5,003 nucleotides of DNA, taken from NCBI GenBank assembly GCA_947473535.1, contig CANJFK010000130.1:1-5003 (forward strand), written 5' to 3'. The notes under the pieces were generated by a model, which was given only the letters and a program-made list of their open reading frames with translations, was not told the origin of the DNA and made no database searches. Each line of letters begins with the position of its first letter. Positions within the stretch are counted from its first letter, which is position 1. Both the position numbers and the translations under genes were made by a program. This stretch comes from Legionellaceae bacterium (lineage in GTDB: Bacteria > Pseudomonadota > Gammaproteobacteria > Legionellales > Legionellaceae). Below are positions 1-5,003 of this stretch, piece after piece.

Positions 1-245
1 TCTAAAGACGCCCTATATGCTACAGCCATTTCAAAAATACGCGTATCCAAGTATTCTTCCGCATCAAAACCAACTAATGCCCTACCCTGCATAGACGCCT
101 GGATATAATCGATATTTGCCAGACAATACGCGGTGTAACGAGAGCGCATAAGTGCCTCCGGTGTATCAGGCTGCTGTTTATTATTAAGATAAGGCTCGCA
201 ACAAACTGCGTAATCATTTTTAGAACCACATAAGCAATATGCCAT
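1..245 (-). CDS. ychJ: YchJ/UPF0225 family SEC-C motif protein, N-terminal part (cut by window edge)
   Basis: Reading leftward from the ATG at 245-243 there are 81 codons plus 2 bases with no stop before the edge. The N-terminus carries a SEC-C-type metal-binding motif: C4-x-C6-G-S, then the pair C15-C16. This is followed by LMRSRYTAY (residues 32-40), a hallmark of YchJ proteins, and by the start of the NTF2-like middle domain (ANIDYIQASMQG, then GFDAEEY). SEC-C motifs bind zinc in SecA and other proteins. The cellular role of YchJ is not established, so no reaction is proposed. YchJ proteins are typically about 120-160 aa, so roughly half is missing here. The start is supported by an AAGG Shine-Dalgarno-like sequence (minus strand, about 254-257) 8 bases upstream. 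The gene is separated by only 34 bp from the MITE-like element at 280-443, so its promoter lies close to, or partly within, that element. Family assignment is confident; the symbol is by family resemblance. Confidence 0.85.
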   Translation of the reverse strand, partial: MAYCLCGSKNDYAVCCEPYLNNKQQPDTPEALMRSRYTAYCLANIDYIQASMQGRALVGFDAEEYLDTRIFEMAVAYRASL

Positions 246-263
246 TGTAAATACCTTGTGACT

Positions 264-295
264 TGTATAGAAATATCACTAGGGTCTGTTGACAA
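264..295 (-). promoter_or_regulatory. Weak candidate promoter of the YchJ gene, -35 inside the MITE-like end
   Basis: On the minus strand, TTGTCA (295-290) lies in the left terminal repeat of the element at 280-443 and TATACA (269-264) lies outside it, about 19 bases before the ATG. The boxes individually resemble sigma70 -35 and -10 sequences, but the spacer is 20 bases, longer than the preferred 16-18. The -10 may be real with a different upstream element. This is inference only. Confidence 0.2.
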
Positions 296-443
296 TTCAG
301 ATTTCGACGTCCCACGACTTGTTCGCGCGATCCATTTCTTTCTGATTCTGTGCAATAGGCCTGCGCATTAAGCAGGATCACTGGATCCCGCGAACAAGTC
401 GCGGGACGTTGGGCGTCTGATGTTGAATTGTCAACAAACCCTA
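280..443. mobile_element. MITE-like non-autonomous element, 164 bp, with TA-ended inverted repeats
   Basis: The left end (280-299) reads TAGGGTCTGTTGACAATTCA. The right end (424-443) is its inverse with a single mismatch, giving 19 of 20 matching positions. The symmetry stops at the outer TA on both sides: the flanking 6 bases (TATCAC on the left, ATAACG on the right) are not complementary. Ends of TA are what is expected if TA is the target duplication, as in IS630/Tc1-mariner elements. A second inverted repeat lies inside: 307-334 against 382-409, 26 of 28 positions matching, containing a GC-rich palindrome unlike the AT-rich surroundings. The centre (335-381) contains a small CCTGC/GCAGG hairpin (360-364 with 372-376). 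No open reading frame of recognisable function lies within, so the element would need a transposase supplied in trans. It could instead be a palindromic intergenic repeat. The inverted repeats are directly visible; the transposon family is inference. Confidence 0.75.
386..406. repeat. GC-rich hairpin: 8-bp perfect stem, 5-base loop
   Basis: TCCCGCGA (386-393), loop ACAAG (394-398) and TCGCGGGA (399-406) form a perfect stem. The sequence around it (GGATCCCGCG...CGCGGGAC) resembles palindromic repeat units common in intergenic DNA of several intracellular proteobacteria, a resemblance from memory and not checked. The inverted counterpart at 310-330 is decayed: its own stem has two mismatches. 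There is no T-run after it, so it is not a typical intrinsic terminator. Confidence 0.6.
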
Positions 444-614
444 ATAACGGTTGTGTCGATAGTATACAATAACAGGAGTTCAATGATTGGTCGAATGTCT
501 TTATAGCAGTCAATGGCGGTACATTATCACAAACAGCATTTTTTTCATGGCTTAAAGTTTAGTCTACACTTCATATATGTATGCAAGTAGAGGAATCAGC
601 TCAACCCCTATTTA
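444..614. other. Gene-free intergenic stretch
   Basis: I see no coding region here. Together with the element at 280-443 and the leader of the next gene, this forms a 463-bp gap between divergently oriented genes. The only gene-like signal is AGGAG (474-478) followed by ATG (483-485), but the frame closes after 7 codons, so I do not call it. Open frames on the minus strand across 220-513 run through the palindromic element and encode nothing recognisable. Confidence 0.5.
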
Positions 615-634
615 CTATACTGTGCGCAGTATAG
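615..634. promoter_or_regulatory. Perfect 8-bp inverted repeat, possible operator
   Basis: CTATACTG (615-622) and CAGTATAG (627-634) are perfect inverse copies around TGCG. Each arm contains TATACT, a good -10-like hexamer, one on each strand. The site is 75 bases upstream of the TTG start at 709. It has no T-run after it, so a terminator is unlikely. It could be a binding site for a dimeric regulator or part of divergent promoters. No matching -35 boxes are convincing. Confidence 0.35.
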
Positions 635-667
635 CGATATTTCTGTCCCTGTTTAAATTTTTGTTGT

Positions 668-673
668 TATACT
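668..673 (+). promoter_or_regulatory. Candidate -10 box for the 2H phosphoesterase gene
   Basis: TATACT at 668-673 matches the sigma70 -10 consensus at five of six positions and would start transcription near 680, giving a leader of about 30 bases. No clear -35 stands 16-18 bases upstream, so the promoter, if real, may need an activator or depend on the AT-rich upstream DNA. The predicted leader contains a short hairpin (TCTACA 679-684 with TGTAGA 689-694) that ends just before the ribosome binding site. Confidence 0.35.
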
Positions 674-693
674 CACAATCTACAGTTTTGTAG

Positions 694-700
694 AAAGGAG
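694..700 (+). promoter_or_regulatory. Strong Shine-Dalgarno that fixes the TTG start at 709
   Basis: AAAGGAG at 694-700 lies 8 bases before TTG 709-711, an ideal spacing, and there is no in-frame ATG nearby before the conserved N-terminal strand. The core sits inside a perfect 10-bp palindrome, AGGAGCTCCT (696-705), so the ribosome site is self-complementary. Confidence 0.75.
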
Positions 701-708
701 CTCCTATT

Positions 709-1251
709 TTGTTACAAAAATATAACATAGCCTTCATTCCCTCTAGCAATCTAGAACAATTTATTCAATATGCAAAAGAATTATCACAAGCGGCATCGTC
801 TGACAAATATCTATTAGGTGCAGAATCAATACCGCATGTGTCGCTCTGTCACTTTGAAATAGCAAGCAATAAAATTGAAGAGGTATGGGGCATGGTAAGC
901 GCTTTAGAACTGCCACAATTACACCTTACCTTTAGGGAAAAACGAAGTAAGTCGCATACAAATCATCTTAAATGGGGTGATATTTGTTGGGTATCACTAA
1001 TACCAGATCACATAGAACGACTTACTGAAATCCATTTCGAAATTGCAAAAATAATTAAGAAGCCTTTAAATACGGCATTTTCTAAGTATGATCCACACCT
1101 GACTCTTTTTAATAGCCACGCTGAAGCATCATGCGCTCTTTTAAACCATGTGCCGCAAGTGGATCCTCCACTGGAGGAAAAATTCAATGTTGCTTTAGGA
1201 TTAATTGATGACGTGGGACAAGTGACTAAAATTTTATTTTATAATAATTAA
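709..1251 (+). CDS. 2H phosphoesterase-superfamily protein (LigT/cyclic phosphodiesterase-like)
   Basis: A 180-aa protein with the two H-x-[S/T] motifs that define the 2H phosphoesterase superfamily: H43-V-S45 in IPHVSLCHF, and H130-L-T132 in YDPHLTLF. The motifs are about 87 residues apart, each following a hydrophobic strand (YNIAFIP, residues 5-11, and WVSLIP, residues 94-99), as in the duplicated fold. Members use the two histidines to hydrolyse or transfer 2',3'-cyclic phosphates or related phosphoesters in RNA and nucleotides. The substrate here cannot be told from sequence. Length fits the family and no signal peptide is visible, so it is probably cytoplasmic. Translation starts at TTG 709, set by AAAGGAG 8 bases upstream; the weak start codon suggests modest expression. 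The gene stands alone: the next intact gene starts 241 bp downstream behind its own promoter. The superfamily call is firm, the subfamily open. Confidence 0.8.
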   Translation: MLQKYNIAFIPSSNLEQFIQYAKELSQAASSDKYLLGAESIPHVSLCHFEIASNKIEEVWGMVSALELPQLHLTFREKRSKSHTNHLKWGDICWVSLIPDHIERLTEIHFEIAKIIKKPLNTAFSKYDPHLTLFNSHAEASCALLNHVPQVDPPLEEKFNVALGLIDDVGQVTKILFYNN

Positions 1252-1263
1252 GGCTCGCTCAAC

Positions 1264-1394
1264 ATGTTTGGTGAACGTATTAAAGACAATAATTACAAAA
1301 TCAGCCTTCGAGTAGCTACACAAGATTAGCTGGACACAAACGCACACAGAGATTAGTTTCCAATGCGGGCATTTCATTTTACTAACTAGGCGAC
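1264..1394 (+). pseudogene. Possible decayed XRE-family HTH regulator remnant
   Basis: ATG at 1264, with TAAGG 10 bases upstream, opens with MFGERIK, a typical N-terminus of Cro/C1-type HTH regulators, but stops at TAG 1327-1329. A second frame then reads WTQT (1331-1342), and a third reads NAGISFY (1362-1382), a TAA at 1383-1385, then LGD (1386-1394). Intact XRE proteins have, in this order, FGERIK, a G-W-T/S-Q segment, and AGIS-x-x-YLG, so the pieces lie in the right order. The TAA falls where a tyrosine codon would be expected, one base change from TAT or TAC. The spacings are longer than in an intact gene, so at least two frameshifts or small insertions would be needed. The motifs are short and chance is possible; treat this as a hint only. 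Confidence 0.3.
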
Positions 1395-1431
1395 CAATTA
1401 ATTCAAAATAGGACACAAAACAGAGTGGAAA

Positions 1432-1460
1432 TTGCTAAAAAATAGCAACTAAGTTATATT
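1432..1460 (+). promoter_or_regulatory. Sigma70-like promoter of the secretion operon, with overlapping inverted repeat
   Basis: TTGCTA (1432-1437) and TATATT (1455-1460) are separated by an optimal 17 bases. Transcription would start near 1467, leaving a leader of about 26 bases before the ATG at 1493. The -35 box is also the left arm of an inverted repeat, TTGCTA-AAAAA-TAGCAA (1432-1448), so a protein bound there would cover the -35 and repress. This is the only good promoter seen ahead of the three-gene block. Confidence 0.5.
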
Positions 1461-1492
1461 TTTAAGGTCTACTTTATTTAGAAGGGATAAGG

Positions 1493-1813
1493 ATGGTTTT
1501 CGTAAAAAGGGATGTAAATAATCATATTATTGCAATATTTGATAAAAACACGGATGAACATTGCGAAGAGCTACCACCATCAAACAAAGAAGTGCTCGTG
1601 TTTCTTACTAAATGCAACGTAAACGACCGCGCTGATTTTTTAAAGGCAGACTTAGATCTTATTCGAGTTATTGAGGATTTAATTCAAGTTCTAATCGCAA
1701 AAAATGTCATAGCAATTACTGATTTTCCAATTGCTGCCATCGAAAAGCTGATGTCGCGCAGTAAAATTCGCGAACAATATAAAGGGATTTCTGGCATCAT
1801 GGATAAATTATGA
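1493..1813 (+). CDS. Small conserved protein of the 'tryptophan synthase beta-like' family, head of secretion operon
   Basis: A 106-aa soluble protein of unknown function. I recognise a family of about 100 aa in gammaproteobacteria whose members start MVYVKRD-like (here MVFVKRDVNNH) and share a core like residues 53-88, with DLDLIRVIEDLIQVL followed by ITDFPIAAIEKL. Databases often label these 'tryptophan synthase subunit beta-like'. The label is not supported: the protein is about a quarter the length of TrpB and has no PLP-binding segment. Residues 53-70 should form a helix with mixed acidic and hydrophobic faces, suggesting a binding surface. The ATG is preceded by AGAAGGG (SD core 1482-1486) at 6 bases. 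Its stop overlaps the next start (ATGA, 1810-1813), so it is co-translated with the type I secretion ATPase. A role in secretion is suggested only by this position. Confidence 0.8.
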   Translation: MVFVKRDVNNHIIAIFDKNTDEHCEELPPSNKEVLVFLTKCNVNDRADFLKADLDLIRVIEDLIQVLIAKNVIAITDFPIAAIEKLMSRSKIREQYKGISGIMDKL

Positions 1814-3978
1814 CAGACAAAGACAAGCCTAACTGGGACATTTCTGAGGAGTTATTGACCACCCATGATCCTTTGCTGAGTTGCCTTCTAGTATTAGCGA
1901 AACATTTCCAAATGCCTTGTACCGCGGCATCACTCACTGAACGCCTACCCTTGGTGGATAACAAGTTGACCCTGGCCTTGTTTACACGAGCAGCTGAACG
2001 GGCGGGACTAGCTGCCGGAATTAACAAAATACCACTAGAATCGATCAGTGCTTTCGCTCTACCTGCTATATTGTTGTTAAACGATGGGGACGCCTGTCTT
2101 TTGCTTGAAAAGTCAGCTGATAAAAGTACCATCCTTATGCACAATACAGGAGGGGGTACCATTAGTATACCGAACCAAGAACTTGAAGATATTTACTCAG
2201 GCCATGCCATTTTTGTTAAACCAATTTATACCTTCACTCGACGAACAAAAGAAAGTGTTCAAGCGAAGCCTCGCGATTGGTTTTGGAACGTTATTATTAA
2301 ATCGTGGCCAGCTTATATCGAAGTTCTATGCGCTTCAGTTTTAATTAATATATTCGGGCTGGCCATTCCCTTATTCACCATGAACGTCTATGACCGCGTT
2401 GTACCAAATCAAGCAACGGAAACCATGTGGGTGCTTGCCAGCGGCATTGCGTTAATTTTTATTTTTGATTTGTTTTTGAAATCATTGCGCGGATATTTCA
2501 TTGATATTGCCAGTAAAAAAATGGATGTTAAATTGTCTGCCATTATCTTTGAGCATATACTTGGCATTCAAATAGGCGCTCGTCCTTCTTCTGTAGGCGC
2601 ATTCGCGAACGTCATACAATCTTTCGAAGGTTTTAGAGACTTTATAACATCAACAACGATTACCGTGCTCGTGGACCTGCCCTTTGTTTTTTTATATTTA
2701 TTTGTTATCTATTACCTTGGTGGTAACCTTGTTTTTGTTCCACTTACTGTGTTACCTATTGTTTTTATAATGGGCTTTCTACTTCAGGCTCCATTAACCA
2801 GACTCACTAAAACCTCTTTTCAGTTAGCATCCGAAAAACAGGCCACATTGATTGAGTCACTAGCAGGCATTGAAGCGATAAAAAGCAGTGGTGCCGAAGG
2901 GATGATGCAAGGCCGTTTTGAAAACGTGGTGATTTACGCAGCAAAACTAGGGGCTCACCTTCGCCTATTGGTGAACTCTAGTATAAATATCAGCAACTTA
3001 GCGCAGCAAATTTCTAACGTAACAATCGTTATCTTTGGTGTATATCAAATCATTGAAGGCGATTTGACGGTCGGCGCACTGATTGCGTGCACCATATTAG
3101 CAGGCAGAGCGCTTGCTCCTATGGGACAAGTTGCTGCAATCTTCACTCGCTATTACCAATCAGTACAAGCATTTCATTCGATCAATCAAGTCATGCAATT
3201 GCCAACAGATGTCCAGGATGCCACCCATTATTTGCATCGACCCAATATAGACGGGATGATTGAGTTTAAGAATGTCGAGTTTCATTATCCCGATCAAACG
3301 CAGCCTATTTTGAATAACGTCTCATTTAAAATCAAAGCGGGAGAGCGCGTTGGAATTATAGGCCGCATTGGTTCTGGCAAGTCAACCATTGCCAAGTTAA
3401 TTTTAGCGCTATATCGTCCTGATAAGGGCAGTATACATATCGACGAAACGGATTATTTGCAGCTTAATCCCGCGGATCTAAGACGACAGATTGGATATGT
3501 GCCCCAAGATATTGTCTTATTTTATGGCTCCATTAAAGATAATATTCGCATGGGTGCACCTTACGCATCGGATGAAAAAATACTTAAAGCCGCTGAACTG
3601 GCGGGCGTTGTTCAATTTACAAAAAATCATCCCGAGGGCTTTGACAAACAAGTTGGTGAGCGTGGCAACCGATTATCAGCAGGACAAAGACAAGCGGTAG
3701 CGATGGCAAGAGCCATGCTTTTATCGCCACGCATTTTAATTTTTGATGAACCTACAGCGTCCATGGATGATAGCAGCGAGGCACAGCTTCGAAAAAATAT
3801 AAAAAATAATTTGGCTAAAAACACCACTTTAATTTTAGTGACCCATAAGGTATCAATGCTTGAACTGGTTGATAGACTCATTGTTCTGGATAATGGTCAC
3901 ATTGTGGCGGATGGCCCAAAAGAAACTGTTCTCATCGCGCTGCGAAACCTTTCCAAGCCAGTTGAAGAGAAAAAATAA
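1810..3978 (+). CDS. Type I secretion ABC transporter/ATPase with degenerate C39-like domain (LapB/LssB/RtxB type)
   Basis: A 722-aa inner-membrane protein, the usual length of this family. It couples ATP hydrolysis to export of an unfolded substrate through an HlyD-TolC conduit. Residues 15-140 form a C39-peptidase-like domain without catalytic residues: by eye alignment the nucleophile Cys is P21 (DPLLSCL), and the His and Asp positions fall near A95 and N112. The domain thus probably binds substrate rather than cleaving a leader. The membrane domain spans about 165-437 with about six hydrophobic segments (near 168-190, 206-224, 284-304, 307-327, 402-416, 419-437). The ATPase domain has Walker A GRIGSGKST (518-526), Q-loop Q566, signature LSAGQ (622-626), Walker B RILIFDE (641-647), D-loop SMDD and H-loop H679, so it should be active. 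The signature has Ala in place of the first Gly of LSGGQ. Its start overlaps the upstream gene by 4 bp and has only a weak Shine-Dalgarno, suggesting translational coupling. The HlyD partner follows. The substrate is not in the window; a large RTX/LapA-like adhesin or toxin is the likeliest. Confidence 0.93.
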   Translation: MTDKDKPNWDISEELLTTHDPLLSCLLVLAKHFQMPCTAASLTERLPLVDNKLTLALFTRAAERAGLAAGINKIPLESISAFALPAILLLNDGDACLLLEKSADKSTILMHNTGGGTISIPNQELEDIYSGHAIFVKPIYTFTRRTKESVQAKPRDWFWNVIIKSWPAYIEVLCASVLINIFGLAIPLFTMNVYDRVVPNQATETMWVLASGIALIFIFDLFLKSLRGYFIDIASKKMDVKLSAIIFEHILGIQIGARPSSVGAFANVIQSFEGFRDFITSTTITVLVDLPFVFLYLFVIYYLGGNLVFVPLTVLPIVFIMGFLLQAPLTRLTKTSFQLASEKQATLIESLAGIEAIKSSGAEGMMQGRFENVVIYAAKLGAHLRLLVNSSINISNLAQQISNVTIVIFGVYQIIEGDLTVGALIACTILAGRALAPMGQVAAIFTRYYQSVQAFHSINQVMQLPTDVQDATHYLHRPNIDGMIEFKNVEFHYPDQTQPILNNVSFKIKAGERVGIIGRIGSGKSTIAKLILALYRPDKGSIHIDETDYLQLNPADLRRQIGYVPQDIVLFYGSIKDNIRMGAPYASDEKILKAAELAGVVQFTKNHPEGFDKQVGERGNRLSAGQRQAVAMARAMLLSPRILIFDEPTASMDDSSEAQLRKNIKNNLAKNTTLILVTHKVSMLELVDRLIVLDNGHIVADGPKETVLIALRNLSKPVEEKK

Positions 3979-4026
3979 CGACAAACACTGCTCTTGAATT
4001 TTCAGTCAGTGACACAAAGGTCAATT

Positions 4027-5003
4027 ATGTTAAATAAGAAATTAGGTATTTTTAATGATAGTAGTACAGATACCTTAAAAGAATCTAATATTTTTTCTCA
4101 CTTGATTTTATGGAGCATCATATTATGCCTCCTGCTAGGTTTTATATGGGCGAAATATGCCATATTGGATGAAGTAACGTCAGGACAAGGCAAAGTAATT
4201 CCCTCAGGACAAATCCAGATCGTTCAAAATTTGGAAGGCGGCATCATTCGTGAAATATATGTCAAACAAGGTGATGTTGTAAAAAAAGGACAGGTATTGA
4301 TGCTTCTTGATGATACCTTGTTTGCATCAAAATTTAATGAGCTTGAATCAAAAGCAATGGATCTAGAGATTGAACTCACCCGATTACAGGCTGAAATTGC
4401 TAATCAGCCGTTAGTGTTTGATAAAAAACTAGAAAAAATCAACTCAGATTTGATGGCTTCAGAAATCGGCGTATTTCAATCGCAGATGAAACAGAAAATC
4501 CAAATGCAACAGGATGTCGATCTCGCGAGCAAAGAGTTGGAAATGACGAAACCACTCGTTGACAAAGGTGCTGCATCCCCAGTAGAAGTATTACGTTTAC
4601 AACGAACGGTCAGTGAATTACAGGGAAAACTTGATGCATTTCAAAGCAAAATACTAGAACGAAATAATGAAGCCAAAGGCGAATATAAAAGTCTTCAACA
4701 AGAAATGCAGGCTGATAAAGACAGACTCACCAGAACAACGATTCGTTCCCCCGTCAATGGCATCATTAAACAACTAAAATTTAATACCGTCGGCGGAGTC
4801 ATTAAACCTGGTATGGATATTTTTGAAATTGTACCCGTCGATGATACATTGCTAATTGAAGCTAAAATTAGGCCATCAGACATAGGTTTTATTCATCCAA
4901 ATCAAAACGTCATGGTAAAAATCAGCGCTTATGATTATTCCATTTATGGGGGGCTCGAAGGCACCGTAGAGAAAATTAGTGCAGATACAATTATTGATGA
5001 AAA
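4027..5003 (+). CDS. HlyD-family type I secretion membrane fusion protein (LapC/LssD type), 3' end cut
   Basis: ATG 4027, with AAAGG (4016-4020) 6 bases upstream, opens a frame of 325 codons plus 2 bases that runs off the right edge. It has a short cytoplasmic N-terminus and one membrane anchor (about residues 24-42, HLILWSIILCLLLGFIW). Next come the first half of a lipoyl-like domain (QNLEGGIIREIYVKQGDVV, 67-85, and GQVLMLLDD), a long alpha-helical coiled-coil hairpin (about 100-235, rich in E, K, Q and L), the second lipoyl half (TIRSPVNGIIKQL, 238-250, then GGVIKPG) and a beta-barrel domain (VDDTLLIEAKIRPSDIGF onward). This is the standard HlyD order. The protein bridges the ABC transporter in the inner membrane and a TolC-like outer-membrane channel. 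Full-length members are about 390-470 aa, so roughly the last quarter or less is missing. It lies 48 bp after the ABC gene with no terminator between them. Confidence 0.93.
   Translation, partial: MLNKKLGIFNDSSTDTLKESNIFSHLILWSIILCLLLGFIWAKYAILDEVTSGQGKVIPSGQIQIVQNLEGGIIREIYVKQGDVVKKGQVLMLLDDTLFASKFNELESKAMDLEIELTRLQAEIANQPLVFDKKLEKINSDLMASEIGVFQSQMKQKIQMQQDVDLASKELEMTKPLVDKGAASPVEVLRLQRTVSELQGKLDAFQSKILERNNEAKGEYKSLQQEMQADKDRLTRTTIRSPVNGIIKQLKFNTVGGVIKPGMDIFEIVPVDDTLLIEAKIRPSDIGFIHPNQNVMVKISAYDYSIYGGLEGTVEKISADTIIDE

Noticed and set aside
386..406. GC-rich hairpin as an intrinsic terminator
   Set aside because: No T-run follows on either strand, and it is part of a larger inverted-repeat element.
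474..506. AGGAG followed by ATG at 483, a possible leader peptide
   Set aside because: The frame stops after 7 codons, with only 4 bases between SD and ATG and no attenuator-like structure following.
74..513. Two open frames on the minus strand (74-355 and 220-513)
   Set aside because: They are in other frames than the YchJ gene and run through the palindromic element; the translations show no recognisable family and no good ribosome site.
1234..1416. 60-codon open frame on the minus strand in the gap before the secretion operon
   Set aside because: Cysteine- and valine-rich low-quality translation, no recognisable domain, overlaps the 3' end of the 2H gene; the plus strand gives the better, though decayed, HTH signal.
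1797..2162. 121-codon open frame on the minus strand inside the ABC gene start
   Set aside because: Shadow of the well-supported C39-like domain coding region; composition is typical of an antisense frame.
2084..2344. Plus-strand open frame inside the ABC gene, and similar ones at 3491-3700 and, on the minus strand, 3627-3881
   Set aside because: All lie within strongly motif-bearing coding sequence of the transporter in other frames, and none has a recognisable product.
3979..4026. Terminator or promoter between the ABC and HlyD genes
   Set aside because: The 48-bp gap holds no stable hairpin with a T-run and no convincing -35/-10 pair, only the Shine-Dalgarno for the HlyD gene.
4695..4883. 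62-codon minus-strand open frame opposite the HlyD gene
   Set aside because: It is antisense to the conserved second lipoyl half of the HlyD protein; no independent support.

Overview
The window looks like chromosomal DNA of an AT-rich gammaproteobacterium. The family set (YchJ-type SEC-C protein, a LapB/LssB-type type I secretion ATPase with a degenerate C39 domain, and its HlyD partner) and a GC-rich palindromic intergenic repeat are reminiscent of Legionellales or related host-associated lineages. That placement is inference from protein style and base composition, not from a database comparison.

Layout. (1) Bases 1-245, minus strand: the N-terminal 81 codons of a YchJ/UPF0225 protein that runs off the left edge. 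(2) Bases 280-443: a 164-bp non-coding element with near-perfect 20-bp terminal inverted repeats ending in TA, plus a second, inner 28-bp inverted repeat. It is best read as a MITE-like element, possibly of IS630/Tc1-mariner type, sitting just upstream of the YchJ gene. (3) Bases 444-708: a gene-free stretch with a perfect 8-bp-arm inverted repeat (615-634), a -10-like box and a strong Shine-Dalgarno that fixes a TTG start. (4) Bases 709-1251, plus strand: a lone 180-aa 2H phosphoesterase-superfamily protein. (5) Bases 1252-1492: a gap with what may be a decayed XRE-type HTH regulator, then a good sigma70-like promoter (1432-1460).

(6) Bases 1493-5003, plus strand: an apparent operon. It starts with a 106-aa protein of the family often mislabelled 'tryptophan synthase subunit beta-like'. 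This overlaps by 4 bp (ATGA) a 722-aa type I secretion ABC transporter, followed after 48 bp by an HlyD-family membrane fusion protein cut by the right edge. The ABC protein and the HlyD protein form the inner-membrane and periplasmic parts of a type I secretion system. The ATPase lacks the C39 catalytic residues, so it probably exports a large uncleaved RTX/LapA-like adhesin or toxin. Neither the substrate nor a TolC-like outer-membrane partner is in the window.

The most notable items are the MITE-like element, the small coupled protein at the head of the secretion operon, and the possible HTH remnant in front of it. I found no tRNA, rRNA, CRISPR array, intact transposase gene or convincing intrinsic terminator.
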